Assembly (NCBI GenBank): GCA_018262505.1
Contig: JAGSYV010000003.1
Location: forward strand, 1-64,000
Source of the DNA: Pseudomonadota bacterium
GTDB taxonomy: Bacteria; Pseudomonadota; Alphaproteobacteria; Rhizobiales; Pleomorphomonadaceae
DNA length: 64,000 bases
Reading direction: 5' to 3'
Shown: in pieces, positions 19,745 to 30,113 of the stretch
How positions within the stretch are numbered: position 1 is the stretch's first letter
Layout: the number at the start of each line of letters is the position of its first letter
Notes under the pieces: generated by a model
What the model was told of the DNA's origin: nothing
Seen by the model: the letters and a program-made list of their open reading frames with translations, nothing else
The model's database searches: none
Position numbers and translations under genes: made by a program

Positions 19745-21790
19745 ATGAATCTTCTCGCCTTCCTGCGTTTCCGCAAAGCGGACATCTTGCGGAAGGCGGC
19801 AAACCTGTTGCCGATCCTTTTCACTGCCATATTGCTGATCTTTGCCGAAAACTCAGCACTCGAAGCCTATCGCACATTCCTGCGCATCGAGGCTTCCAAT
19901 GCCAGCGAGGCCATCCGGGCTGGTCGGGATATTGGCGATCAGGCCAAGCTCGTCGAAATGTCCCGCCGGAAGCTGGGCAATCGGTTGATCCTCGGTTTCA
20001 CGACGGAAGATGCCAGCGATATTCGCGAGTCAATCCAGCAGTTGCTGGCCACCATTGAACGAGCCCGCCCATCGTTCATCATGCCCGGCGACGCAGCGCT
20101 GATATCCCAGATCGACAGCATCGCCGAACTTGCTTCGGGGCTCAGCGTGGCTTTCGCGAGCGTTGGCCCGGATGACACGGCCGTCCTCAATGCGCTTGAT
20201 GGCGATCTCCGGCGCCTTTCAGAAAAGTTCCGTCTGCTTCTGGAAAACATGGCGGAGCAGGGGACGCGTTATATAGCGCTGCAGGGCGAAACGCTGGCGG
20301 CGAGCTATTCGGCGATGCTGAAGCTCTCCATCGCCCTGGTCGGCGCCATCGTGTCGATGCTGGCGCTTTTGGTGCTCAACCGACGCGCTACCTGGCAGGC
20401 CAATTATCGCGCCGACCACGATGTGACCACCGGTGTGCTCAACCGCCGCGCCTTCGAACGATGGATCGAGGGCATCCACTTCGATCCGCAGGCGTCCAAA
20501 GCAGTGATGGTGTTCGACCTCGACAATTTCAAAGAGGTCAACGACGAGCTCGGCCATATGGCCGGCGATCATGTTCTCAAGGCCTTTGTCGGCAATCTGG
20601 TCGACTCCTTCGGTCAGGACGCCCTGGTGGTGCGCTGGGGCGGCGACGAGTTTGTGGCTGTCGTTTCCACCGACGGTTTTGTCGAGGCGGGCGCGGTGAC
20701 GCTGCTGCGCGCGTCGTTTGCCCGCCTGCAATCGGTCGTACGTTTCGGCGATACTGATATCGACATTCGCTGCTCCGGCGGCGCGGCCGTTTGGCCGTCC
20801 GACAGCCGGGACTTCCACGAGGTGCTGCAACTCGCCGATCTCGCGCTCTACAAGGCGAAGGCGCGCGGCAAATCGCGCCTGCAATTCTACGACGCCGATA
20901 TTCTCAACGAGCGCCACAAGGTCCTCGCGCTCCGCGAACGGTTGAGGGCGGCGCTCCGCGAAGGTGAACTCAGCCTGCACTGGCAGCCGCAGGTCGACAT
21001 AGAGCACGGCTACGTTCCCTCGGCGGAAGCGCTGATCCGCTGGACGGATCGCGAAACCGGCCGGATCATTCCTCCGAGCGAGTTCATTCCAGCCGCCGAG
21101 GCATCCGACCTGATCATCGAAATCGACAATTTCGTTATCGAGGAGGCTGTCCGCACCGCGGCCAGATGGGCGACGCTCTGGCAGTATCCGCCGATTGCCG
21201 CGGTCAACGTGTCGGCCATGCATTTCCAACGGCGCGAATTCGTCAGCCAGGTGCGCGATATCCTTCGCCGCCACAATCTCAGCCCCGACCGATTGGAACT
21301 CGAGATTACCGAAGGCGTCATTCTCGGCAACAACACGGAGGTGACGCGCAACCTCAAGGGGCTCGAGGCGCTCGGCGTGCATATCGCCCTCGACGATTTC
21401 GGCACCGGCTATTCCAACATCGCCTATCTCTCGCAGTTGAAGCCAGACCGGCTGAAGATCGACCAGACGTTCATCGCCTCATTGTCGGGCAACTGCCAAA
21501 TGGAATCACTGGTGTCGGCCATCATCGGCATCGGCAAGGCGATCAATTGCGAGGTGGTGGCCGAGGGCGTCGAGACGGCCGACCAGCTCGATCTGGTGCA
21601 ACGCCTCGGATGCAGCCTCGTGCAAGGCTACCATTTTGCCAAGCCGATGCCCGATGAAGACTTTCAGGTCTGGCGCGACATCAACTATCCGGACGCCGTG
21701 GCTTCGGTGTGTCATCTCCGCCGGCTCGGCGATCGGCTGGCGAGCGCCATCGGCGATGTCGGCCGCGGACGCGATCGCGACGCGACATAA
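19745..21790 (+). CDS. GGDEF/EAL bifunctional c-di-GMP protein
   Basis: N-terminal TM/periplasmic sensor; RWGGDEF intact; EALIRW, DDFGTGYSN, EGVET EAL motifs. Start uncertain (track 19649). Confidence 0.93.
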   Translation: MNLLAFLRFRKADILRKAANLLPILFTAILLIFAENSALEAYRTFLRIEASNASEAIRAGRDIGDQAKLVEMSRRKLGNRLILGFTTEDASDIRESIQQLLATIERARPSFIMPGDAALISQIDSIAELASGLSVAFASVGPDDTAVLNALDGDLRRLSEKFRLLLENMAEQGTRYIALQGETLAASYSAMLKLSIALVGAIVSMLALLVLNRRATWQANYRADHDVTTGVLNRRAFERWIEGIHFDPQASKAVMVFDLDNFKEVNDELGHMAGDHVLKAFVGNLVDSFGQDALVVRWGGDEFVAVVSTDGFVEAGAVTLLRASFARLQSVVRFGDTDIDIRCSGGAAVWPSDSRDFHEVLQLADLALYKAKARGKSRLQFYDADILNERHKVLALRERLRAALREGELSLHWQPQVDIEHGYVPSAEALIRWTDRETGRIIPPSEFIPAAEASDLIIEIDNFVIEEAVRTAARWATLWQYPPIAAVNVSAMHFQRREFVSQVRDILRRHNLSPDRLELEITEGVILGNNTEVTRNLKGLEALGVHIALDDFGTGYSNIAYLSQLKPDRLKIDQTFIASLSGNCQMESLVSAIIGIGKAINCEVVAEGVETADQLDLVQRLGCSLVQGYHFAKPMPDEDFQVWRDINYPDAVASVCHLRRLGDRLASAIGDVGRGRDRDAT

Positions 21791-21870
21791 GGCCCCGCTG
21801 ATCGGGCTTGGTGACGGTCGACGCGGGCGCTATGTATGAAGCGAACGTCCACTTCACACCGGAGCGCGCC

Positions 21871-22221
21871 ATGGCTGTTTGGCCCACCGAAATTCGTCTT
21901 TCCGCCGATAAGCGTTCTCTGGCCGTATCTTTCGAGGACGGCAAAGCCTTTTCCATTCCAGCCGAGCTGCTCAGGGTGAACTCACCCTCGGCAGAGGTTC
22001 AAGGCCACGCGCCAAGTCAGCGCATAACGGTGGCGGGCAAGAAGGACGTCAAGATTTCTGCGGTGGAGCCCGTCGGTTCCTACGCCGTCCGTCTGGTGTT
22101 CGACGACGGCCACGATAGCGGCCTCTACACCTGGACCATCCTCTACGAGACCGGCCGTGACAAGGAGGCGCTGTTCTCCGCCTACCTCGCCGAACTCGAC
22201 GCCAAGGGGCTTTCGCGCTGA
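21871..22221 (+). CDS. DUF971 (gamma-butyrobetaine hydroxylase-like N-terminal) protein
   Basis: AVWPTEIRLSADKRSLAVSFEDGKAFSIPAELLRVNSPSAEVQGH ... YAVRLVFDDGHDSGLYTW. Confidence 0.88.
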   Translation: MAVWPTEIRLSADKRSLAVSFEDGKAFSIPAELLRVNSPSAEVQGHAPSQRITVAGKKDVKISAVEPVGSYAVRLVFDDGHDSGLYTWTILYETGRDKEALFSAYLAELDAKGLSR

Positions 22222-22241
22222 ACCGAGGGACTGGATATGAA

Positions 22242-22271
22242 AACGCCGTCGCGGCAAGTTGCGACGGCGTT
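22242..22271. terminator. Perfect 11-bp hairpin between convergent genes
   Basis: AACGCCGTCGC-ggcaagtt-GCGACGGCGTT. Confidence 0.55.
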
Positions 22272-22294
22272 GTCGTGTCGTGGAACTGATGGGG

Positions 22295-22897
22295 TTAGCG
22301 GACGACGACGACCTTGGTGCCGACGCCGACACGCTCATAGAGGTCGGCGACGTCGTCATTGGTCATGCGGATGCAGCCCGATGACACCGCTTGGCCGATG
22401 GTCCACGGCTCGGCCGTGCCATGGATGCGGTAGATGGTCGAACCGATGTACATGGCGCGGGCGCCGAGCGGATTGTCCGGGCCGCCTGGCATGAAATAGG
22501 GCAGCTTTGGCTGGCGCTTGCGCATGGCCGACGGCGGCGTCCAGCCGGGCCATTCCGCCTTGCGGGTGATGTGGTGCTCACCCTGCCAAGTGAAGCCGGG
22601 GCGACCGACGCCGATACCATACTTCATCGCCTTGCCGTCGCCGAACACGTAGTAGAGGCGGCGCTCGGTCGTGTTGACGATGATCGTGCCGGTGCCATAG
22701 GGACCGGTGTAGTCGATCATTTCCTTCTTGATCGGGCTTTCCATCGAGCGCGTCGACGGCCGGCGCACAATCGTCTGGAAGCTGCTGGACGCAGGATCCC
22801 AGAAGCGGACGGTTTCCTCTTCGGCACGGGCAACGCCCGTATGGAGCGACGCGGCCATCGTGGCAACCGCCGCAAGGAGAAGCATCTTTCTCATCAT
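22295..22897 (-). CDS. L,D-transpeptidase (YkuD family)
   Basis: IHGTAEPWTIGQAVSSGCIRMTNDDVADLY catalytic motif; signal peptide. Confidence 0.93.
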   Translation of the reverse strand: MMRKMLLLAAVATMAASLHTGVARAEEETVRFWDPASSSFQTIVRRPSTRSMESPIKKEMIDYTGPYGTGTIIVNTTERRLYYVFGDGKAMKYGIGVGRPGFTWQGEHHITRKAEWPGWTPPSAMRKRQPKLPYFMPGGPDNPLGARAMYIGSTIYRIHGTAEPWTIGQAVSSGCIRMTNDDVADLYERVGVGTKVVVVR

Positions 22898-23131
22898 CGT
22901 GAAAGAACCGGAATCCGATAGGTTTGAGGAGGGAGCAACAAATACAAAGTTCGAATCGGCTGCCCGTATCGAACCAGAAACTCAACGGGGACGATGCAGA
23001 GTACATCGCCGACCTTCAAGCGCTTATCGGCGGAATATCCGCGCGGGCCCCGTCTTCCCGCTGCTTTGTTGCCACAGTGCAACGGTCTGGTTCGCCCGAG
23101 TCAATCCTCGACGTCTTATGGCGACGGCCGG

Positions 23132-25072
23132 TTATACCGTGAGCTGCTGGCCGAGTTCGACTACGCGGTTGGAGGGTAGACGGTAGAAGTCGGTGGCATT
23201 GGCCGCCGTGCGAGTCAGCGAGATGAACAGGCGGTTTTGCCATATCGGCATCGGCGACTGTGGGCTCGGCTTGAACGAGCGGCGGTTGAGGAAGAAGGAC
23301 GTCGCCATGATGTCGAACTTGATGCCCTGCCTGCGGCATTGCGCCAGCGCGCGCGGCACATTCGGCGATTCCATGTAACCGAAGGTCAGCTCGACGAGGA
23401 CGAAGTCCTCCGACAGCGGCTCGATCTTGACGCGCTGATCGTCCGGATAGCGCGGCGTCGTCACGACATGCACGGTCATGATGATGTTCTTGGCGTGCAG
23501 GACGTTGTTGTGCTTGAGATTATGCAAGAGCGCGCTCGGCGCGATCTCCGGGTCGGACGTCAGGAACACGGCGGTGCCGCCGACCCTCACGGGGTGCGAC
23601 TTGCCGAGCATCTTGATGAGATCGGTGAGCGGAATGTTTTCGCGGTGCGACTTCTCGAAAACGAGGTCGCTGCCGCGCACCCAGGTCCACATGCAGGTGG
23701 CGACGCAGGCGGCCAGCGTCAGCGGCAGGTAGCCGCCATCGAATACCTTCAGAAGGTTGGCCGACAGGAAGATGAACTCCATGGAGAGGAAGGGGGCAAC
23801 AATAGCGACCGCCACCCAAATCGGCCATTTCCAGACTTTCCAGACCACGATGAAGGCCAGCATGGACGACATCACCATCTCGCCGGTGACGGAAATGCCG
23901 TAGGCGGAGGCTAGTGCGCTCGACGAACGGAAGAAAACGACCAGCGCCAGGATTCCAGTGAGCAGCATCCAGTTGATGCGCGGCAGATAGATCTGGCCCG
24001 CTTGCGTCTCCGACGTGTGGCGGCTTTCGAAGCGAGGAGTGAGGCCCAGTTGCACCGCCTGCTGGGTGAGCGAGAAGGCGCCGGTGATCACCGCCTGGCT
24101 GGCGATGATGGTGGCGATGGTGGCCAGCAGAATGAACGGGATCAGCACCGGCTGCGGTACCATCAGGAAGAATGGATTCTCCAGCGCCTCGGGATGGGAG
24201 AGCACCAGAGCACCCTGGCCGAGATAATTGAGGGTCAGCGCCGGAAAGACCAGCACCAGCCAGGCGAACTGGATCGGCCGGCGGCCAAAATGGCCCATAT
24301 CGGCATAGAGCGCCTCGGCGCCGGTCACGGCGAGGAACACCGAACCGATGACCACGAGAGCCAGAAAGCCGTGGTTGACCACGAAGCTGATCGCCGAGGT
24401 CGGCAGCAGCGCGTAAAGAATCGTCGGATCGTCGCTGACGTGCATCAAGCCCAAGACGCCCAGGCAGAGAAACCAGACGACAGTGATCGGGCCAAACCAG
24501 GCAGCAACCCGACCTGTGCCCAGGCTTTGGATGGCAAACAGCAGGATGAGGATGGCGATGGTCAGCGGCACCACATAGTTGGCGAAGCTGGGGGCCACCA
24601 CCTTCAGGCCTTCGACCGCCGACAGGACGGAGATGGCCGGGGTAATCACCGCGTCGCCGAAAAACATCGAGGCGCCGAGAATGCCGATCACCAGCGCGAA
24701 TCCGCCGCGTTTGCCGAGAGCGCCGCGCACCAGCGCCACAAGCGACAGTGTGCCGCCTTCGCCCTTGTTGTCCGCGTACATCACGAACAGGACGTATTTC
24801 AGCGTCACCACCAGCGTCAGCGTCCAGATGAGCAGCGATACGACGCCTGTCACCTCGGCGCGGGTTATGCCGTCCGCGGCGGTGTGGTGCAACGCCTCGC
24901 GAAAGGCATAGAGCGGGCTGGTGCCGATGTCGCCATACACAACGCCGACCGAGCCGACGGCCAGGCCGAGCATAGAGCCATGGTGCTGCTCGCCAAGGCT
25001 CGGAATCTCTGCGCTAGAAGAGGGGGCGCCCGAGGCGGCTGTCTGGCGGTCTTTGGCTTTGGCGTCGTTCAT
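23132..25072 (-). CDS. kup: Kup potassium uptake transporter
   Basis: 646 aa; GVVYGDIGTSPLYAFRE signature; 12 TM. Confidence 0.96.
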   Translation of the reverse strand: MNDAKAKDRQTAASGAPSSSAEIPSLGEQHHGSMLGLAVGSVGVVYGDIGTSPLYAFREALHHTAADGITRAEVTGVVSLLIWTLTLVVTLKYVLFVMYADNKGEGGTLSLVALVRGALGKRGGFALVIGILGASMFFGDAVITPAISVLSAVEGLKVVAPSFANYVVPLTIAILILLFAIQSLGTGRVAAWFGPITVVWFLCLGVLGLMHVSDDPTILYALLPTSAISFVVNHGFLALVVIGSVFLAVTGAEALYADMGHFGRRPIQFAWLVLVFPALTLNYLGQGALVLSHPEALENPFFLMVPQPVLIPFILLATIATIIASQAVITGAFSLTQQAVQLGLTPRFESRHTSETQAGQIYLPRINWMLLTGILALVVFFRSSSALASAYGISVTGEMVMSSMLAFIVVWKVWKWPIWVAVAIVAPFLSMEFIFLSANLLKVFDGGYLPLTLAACVATCMWTWVRGSDLVFEKSHRENIPLTDLIKMLGKSHPVRVGGTAVFLTSDPEIAPSALLHNLKHNNVLHAKNIIMTVHVVTTPRYPDDQRVKIEPLSEDFVLVELTFGYMESPNVPRALAQCRRQGIKFDIMATSFFLNRRSFKPSPQSPMPIWQNRLFISLTRTAANATDFYRLPSNRVVELGQQLTV

Positions 25073-25406
25073 GTAGAACCGTCACAGAGATCGGACGTCG
25101 GTGACGTCGGCTCGATCCAGCGGCGTGGAAATAGCGGAATATCTGGAATTCCGCAAGCACAGCGACCGGGCGGCGGCAGCGGCGATCCGAGTCGTCTCCT
25201 GGGGATTGCCGCGCATTGCATCGATCAATTTGCCAAGGCTGGATGCCGCCGGCCGGACGTCGGTCCGGCTTGATTATGGAACGCTGCACTGCGAATGAGG
25301 TTCCAATTTGTCGGGCTATGCTCTAGAAAGCGCGAAACCGCCGACGGCCATATTTCCGCGTCGATCCGGCAATCCTTCCGGTCGAGTGTCGCTCCGAGTT
25401 TCGTTC

Positions 25407-25790
25407 ATGTCGCTTATTTCTGTGCTCCTCGTCGCCATCGGCGGCGCCATCGGCTCGGTGTGTCGCTATCTGGTGGGCATCGGCGCCGGTCGACTCCTGG
25501 GGCCGGACTTTCCTTATGGCACCATGACCGTCAATGTCGTCGGCTCCTTCGTCATGGGTTTGTTCATTGAACTCCTGGCCTTGAAATTCGACGGTTCGGA
25601 ACCTCTTCGCCTGTTTGTGGCAGTAGGTATCCTCGGCGGGTTCACGACATTGTCCTCCTTCTCGCTCGACACCATTGTGCTGTTCGAGCGCGGCGCGGTT
25701 GCAACCGCCGCCGTCTATGTCGGGGGATCGATCATTCTGTCGCTGGCCGCGCTGGTGGCCGGTCTCCATCTCGTGAGGGCCTTCGCATGA
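25407..25790 (+). CDS. crcB: Fluoride channel CrcB/Fluc
   Basis: GGAIGSVCRYLVG, GTMTVNVVGSF, GGFTTLSSFS motifs; overlaps the next gene by ATGA. Confidence 0.94.
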   Translation: MSLISVLLVAIGGAIGSVCRYLVGIGAGRLLGPDFPYGTMTVNVVGSFVMGLFIELLALKFDGSEPLRLFVAVGILGGFTTLSSFSLDTIVLFERGAVATAAVYVGGSIILSLAALVAGLHLVRAFA

Positions 25791-26848
25791 CCCAAGGAAC
25801 AGCCGGCGGACCGCGCGTCGAGATGATTGTCGTTGCCAAGGACGAGGCCGGCATGCGCCTTGACCGCTGGTTCAAGGACCATTTTCCCGGCCTCGGTTTC
25901 GGCCACCTTCAGAAGCTGATCCGTTCTGGGCAGGTGCGTGTCGATGGCGGCCGCTGCAAGACCGACCAGCGCCTTGGCGTGGGCCAGACGGTGCGGATAC
26001 CGCCGGTGCAATATGGCGACGCGGCGCCGAGCGGCGCATCCTTCTACGACGGCGAAGGCGGCGCGCCGATGGCCCGGCCGAAACAGGTGGCCTCGGCCAA
26101 CGAAGCGGAATACCTGCGCTCGCTGCTCCTTTACGAGGACGAGCACGTGTTCGTCTTCAACAAGCCGGCCGGTCTTGCCGTGCAGGGCGGATCGGGCATG
26201 ACGCGTCACATCGACGGCATGCTCGAAGCGCTGCGCGATCGCAAGGGCGTCAAGCCCCGGCTCGTCCATCGGCTTGATCGCGAGACTTCGGGCTGCCTTC
26301 TGGTGGCTCGTTCACGCCTCGCGGCGGCAACGCTGGCGCGGACCTTCCAGACGCGGTCGGCGCGGAAGATCTATTGGGCGCTGGTGTTCGGTCAGCCGAA
26401 GCCGGCCCAGGGCAAGATTTCGAGCTGGCTGAGGCGCGTGCCGGGGCCGGACGGCGACATGATGATGGTGGCCAAGCATGGCGAACCCGACGCTCAGCAC
26501 GCCGTCACCTATTATTCGATCGTCGAGCATTCCGCCGGCCGCCTGTCGTGGCTGACCATGAAGCCGACTACGGGGCGCACCCATCAGCTGCGCGTCCATT
26601 GCCAGGCGATGGGGCATCCGATCATCGGCGATCCCCGCTATTTCGACATTGAGAACTGGGAATTGCCGGGCGGTATCCAGAACCGACTGCATCTCCTTGC
26701 CCGCCGCCTGACCATTCCGCATCCGGCCGGTGGCGAAGTGATCGATGTCACGGCGCCGCTTCCTCCGCATATGCTGCAATCGTGGAATCTTCTGGGCTTC
26801 GAGGTGGGCGACAAGGCCGAAGAGAATCCATCTTTCCCAGAAGATTAA
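25787..26848 (+). CDS. RluA family 23S rRNA pseudouridine synthase
   Basis: S4-like N-terminus; VHRLDRETSGCLLVARS catalytic motif; TGRTHQLRVHC. Confidence 0.94.
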   Translation: MTQGTAGGPRVEMIVVAKDEAGMRLDRWFKDHFPGLGFGHLQKLIRSGQVRVDGGRCKTDQRLGVGQTVRIPPVQYGDAAPSGASFYDGEGGAPMARPKQVASANEAEYLRSLLLYEDEHVFVFNKPAGLAVQGGSGMTRHIDGMLEALRDRKGVKPRLVHRLDRETSGCLLVARSRLAAATLARTFQTRSARKIYWALVFGQPKPAQGKISSWLRRVPGPDGDMMMVAKHGEPDAQHAVTYYSIVEHSAGRLSWLTMKPTTGRTHQLRVHCQAMGHPIIGDPRYFDIENWELPGGIQNRLHLLARRLTIPHPAGGEVIDVTAPLPPHMLQSWNLLGFEVGDKAEENPSFPED

Positions 26849-26957
26849 CCGCGGCAAGACGCCGCCTCGACCTATGGTAGAAGAGATTTGAGACGATTCG
26901 GACGTCCTGCCGGCGAAGCGGGCGGCCGATGGCGTTTGTGCCGCGCCGGGGGGAAGA

Positions 26958-28397
26958 ATGACTGCCAAGTTGGACCGGATACGCATGATCCCGCTGATCG
27001 GCGCCATCCTTGCCATCGGCTTTCTGATCACCAACATGGTCAGCTACCTCATTGCTGTCGACACCATGCGGCAGTCGATCGTCGAGACCGAGCTGCCGCT
27101 GACCGGTTCCAACATCTATTCGGAGATCCAGACCGATCTTGTGCGGCCGATCCTGGTTTCCTCGCTGATGGCCAACGACACCTTCGTGCAGGATTGGTTG
27201 CATTCGGGCGAACTCGACCTCGCGGCGATCACGCGCTATCTGCAGCGGATCCAGGGGCAGTACAATGCTTTCACTGCCTTTCTGGTCTCGCGTGAAACCC
27301 AGGCCTACTATCATTTCCAAGCGCCACCGCGGCATCTCAAGCGCGATGATCCCGCTGACAGCTGGTTCTTCCGTTCGATCGTTGCGACCGCTCCCTACGA
27401 AGTCAACGTCGACATCAACAAGCAGCAGGACGACGCGCTGACGGTCTTCATCAACTACCGAGTGCTCGACCACAACGGCAAGATGATTGCTCTGACCGGC
27501 ATCGGCTTGGACTTTCGGGCGGTTCGCAATATTGTTTCGCGCTATCGCGCTCAATTCAACCGCAACATCTATTTCGTCAACCCACGTGGCGACATCGTCG
27601 TCGCGACCGACGTCGATACGCCGGTCGGCGCCTCCATCCGGACGTCGCAGGGGCTAGCCAGGATCGCCGACCAGATCCTGGGAGAGGAGCGCGGCGAGTA
27701 TTCCTTCAAGCGGGACGGCCGGACCATTCTTCTGTCCCACCGCCTCATCCCCGATCTCGGCTGGCGTGTGATGGTCGAACAGGACGAGGCGGCGGCGATG
27801 CGGCCGCTTTGGCTCGGATTTCTCCTCAATCTTGCCATCGGCTTCGTTGTCATCGCCGTATCGCTTGTGCTCGTTGCGATGGCGTTCGGCGTCTACAAGA
27901 AGCACGTCGGCGAGCTGGCCTTCCGCGACGCGCAAACCGGGCTGGTCAATCGGGCAGGCTTCGAGGCTGAGTTCGAGACGTATCTTACGGCTCGTCGGAC
28001 GCCGCCGGGGCCGTTCAGTTTGATCCTTGTCGATCTTGACGCCTTTGGTGCGTTCAACGACCGCTTTGGTCGCAAGACGGGGGACGTCGCCCTCGGAAAG
28101 GTCGGTCGGATCATATCGGAAGTGGCCAGCGGGGCCGGCATCATTGCGCGCCTCGACGGCGATCGCTTTGCCATCCTCAAGGAGGGAAGCTCCGACGCCG
28201 CCACGCGCTTTGCCGATAGCCTCGTCAAGATCATTGGTGCGGAAACCTTCGATGACAATGCGCTGGCCCAATTGACGGCAAGTGTCGGCGTTACTCCGCT
28301 TGCCGCTGACGAGGATCGCAGCGTGGCGATGGAGCGGGTCGACCGCGCCTTGCGCAAGGCCAAAGCGGCCGGCGGCGATCGGGTCTGCCTCGCCTAA
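26958..28397 (+). CDS. Membrane sensor (dCache-like) with degenerate GGDEF domain
   Basis: Two TMs flanking a periplasmic sensor; DAQTGLVNRAGFEAEF start of GGDEF domain; signature reads DGDRF. Confidence 0.88.
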   Translation: MTAKLDRIRMIPLIGAILAIGFLITNMVSYLIAVDTMRQSIVETELPLTGSNIYSEIQTDLVRPILVSSLMANDTFVQDWLHSGELDLAAITRYLQRIQGQYNAFTAFLVSRETQAYYHFQAPPRHLKRDDPADSWFFRSIVATAPYEVNVDINKQQDDALTVFINYRVLDHNGKMIALTGIGLDFRAVRNIVSRYRAQFNRNIYFVNPRGDIVVATDVDTPVGASIRTSQGLARIADQILGEERGEYSFKRDGRTILLSHRLIPDLGWRVMVEQDEAAAMRPLWLGFLLNLAIGFVVIAVSLVLVAMAFGVYKKHVGELAFRDAQTGLVNRAGFEAEFETYLTARRTPPGPFSLILVDLDAFGAFNDRFGRKTGDVALGKVGRIISEVASGAGIIARLDGDRFAILKEGSSDAATRFADSLVKIIGAETFDDNALAQLTASVGVTPLAADEDRSVAMERVDRALRKAKAAGGDRVCLA

Positions 28398-28823
28398 TCT
28401 CGAAATAGACGGTTTTGGTCGGCGTTCAGTCCATCGTCGGAGCGCGCTTGTGATGCGATCGCCAGGCGTCGCTCCGGCGGTCGTCTTTTGCTTGGCTCTC
28501 GGCCCGGTCGCCTCTTCAATCTTCGCCCAGATCGCTTGAGTTGTAGAATCTTTCCAACGGCTTGGAACAATCGCGGCGTTTGGGAGTTTTAGTAATTTGG
28601 GCGTTTGTTAAAAGAAGGCGGGTAAATATCCTCCGCCTTCTACCAGGTTCTTTGTAGCGTTTAATGAAAATTTATAGGGGAAATTGCGTATAATTTAAGT
28701 ATGACTTAAAGAGATTTGCCAAAGAGACATAGCAATTAAGAGTGATATTTCTTGAATGCCTTCGCATAAGTGTTATCTTTTCCGAGCAGTGTTGCGTCGA
28801 ACGTGTTCTGGGGAGGATGTGTC

Positions 28824-29270
28824 ATGAACGTCTCTGAAGTATCCTTCGTCGCTGCGGCTGCGGCTGCCGTGAGCGGAAAGGCTTTGCCGGCCATTGGCCA
28901 GACGCCGGCGCGCTACGCCGGTTGTGCCTTCGAGACTGGCGCCGACGCGCCTGACCGTCCAGGTGTTTTTGTCCTGACGACGGAGCTGTCTGGCCGTGCT
29001 CATCCGATTTATGTCGGTGAGAGCGGCTCCATTATCGTGGCCGTTTCGGCCGTTTTGGCTGCCAATCCCGTTTTGAAGCGGTTGACCGCTGGCGTTTTCT
29101 GGAAGGTTTCGCCCTTCACGCTCGACCGAAAGCATCTCGTCGAAGAGTTGGTCAAGGAATACCAGCCGCATTTCAATATGGCCGTCGAGGCTGAAAAGCG
29201 CGCGTCCGAACACTCACCCAAGCATGACGATTGGGTGCGTGATCCGCTTGAGCTGATCGCTCGCTTCTGA
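28824..29270 (+). CDS. Hypothetical protein, possibly GIY-YIG-like
   Basis: PGVFVLTTELSGRAHPIYVGESGS...RKHLVEELVKEYQPHFN; RBS GGGGAGG upstream of ATG 28824. Confidence 0.6.
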   Translation: MNVSEVSFVAAAAAAVSGKALPAIGQTPARYAGCAFETGADAPDRPGVFVLTTELSGRAHPIYVGESGSIIVAVSAVLAANPVLKRLTAGVFWKVSPFTLDRKHLVEELVKEYQPHFNMAVEAEKRASEHSPKHDDWVRDPLELIARF

Positions 29271-29303
29271 ATGGCGTAGGCCAATTGATCCAGACAGGCA
29301 AAG

Positions 29304-29338
29304 AAAGGCCCCGAGCCGGAACCGGTTCGGGGCCCTTT
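29304..29338. terminator. Bidirectional terminator between convergent genes
   Basis: AAAGGCCCCGAGCCGG-AA-CCGGTTCGGGGCCCTTT. Confidence 0.75.
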
Positions 29339-29362
29339 GTGTCGTTTGCGCGATGGAAGCGG

Positions 29363-30019
29363 TCAGCCTTCGCTCGGCTGCGCCGCGAGACGCATGTCAA
29401 GATAACGACCACAATGGTCGATCAGCTCGTCGACTTTCTGATCGAAGAAGTGGTTGGCCCCTTCGATGATCTTCTGGTCGATGACAATGCCCTTCTGAGC
29501 CTTCAGTTTGTCGACCAGCGTCTGAACATCCTTTTGCGGCACGACCTTGTCGATGTCGCCGTGAATGATCAGGCCCGAGGACGGGCAGGGAGCCAGGAAG
29601 GAAAAGTCGTTGAGATTGGCTGGCGGGGCGATCGAGATGAATCCCTCGATCTCCGGGCGGCGCATCAGGAGCTGCATGCCGATCCAAGCACCGAAATCGA
29701 AGCCGGCAACCCAACAGAACCGCGCCTCCGGATGGATCGACTGCACCCAGTCGAGTGCCGAAGCGGCATCCGACAGTTCGCCCGAACCGTGGTCGAACTG
29801 GCCCTGGCTACGGCCGACACCGCGGAAGTTGAACCGCAGCACGGCAAAGCCGCGCTCCTTGAACATGTAGAACAGCCGGTAGGCGATCTGATTGTTCATC
29901 GTGCCGCCGAATTCCGGATGCGGATGCAGGATCATGGCGATCGGTGCATTGCGTACGGCGGCCGGCTGGTAGCGGCCCTCGATGCGCCCGGCAGGGCCGT
30001 TAAAGATCACTTCGGGCAT
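29363..30019 (-). CDS. Alpha/beta hydrolase (COG2945-like) with Asp at the expected nucleophile position
   Basis: HPHPEFGGTMNN, RFNFRGVGRSQG, AGFDFGAWIGMQLL, HGDIDKVVP, EGANHFF. Confidence 0.87.
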   Translation of the reverse strand: MPEVIFNGPAGRIEGRYQPAAVRNAPIAMILHPHPEFGGTMNNQIAYRLFYMFKERGFAVLRFNFRGVGRSQGQFDHGSGELSDAASALDWVQSIHPEARFCWVAGFDFGAWIGMQLLMRRPEIEGFISIAPPANLNDFSFLAPCPSSGLIIHGDIDKVVPQKDVQTLVDKLKAQKGIVIDQKIIEGANHFFDQKVDELIDHCGRYLDMRLAAQPSEG

Positions 30020-30113
30020 GTTGTCCTCGATCTCGACCTTCTTCCACCAGGGGCCGCTGCCATCGTTGCTGGCAGGGCTCGTCGTATTGACGCGGGAAAG
30101 GTCTGGTCCTAGA

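Noticed and set aside
25290-25406. Fluoride riboswitch upstream of crcB
   Set aside because: I could not find the conserved crcB-motif elements in the short upstream region.
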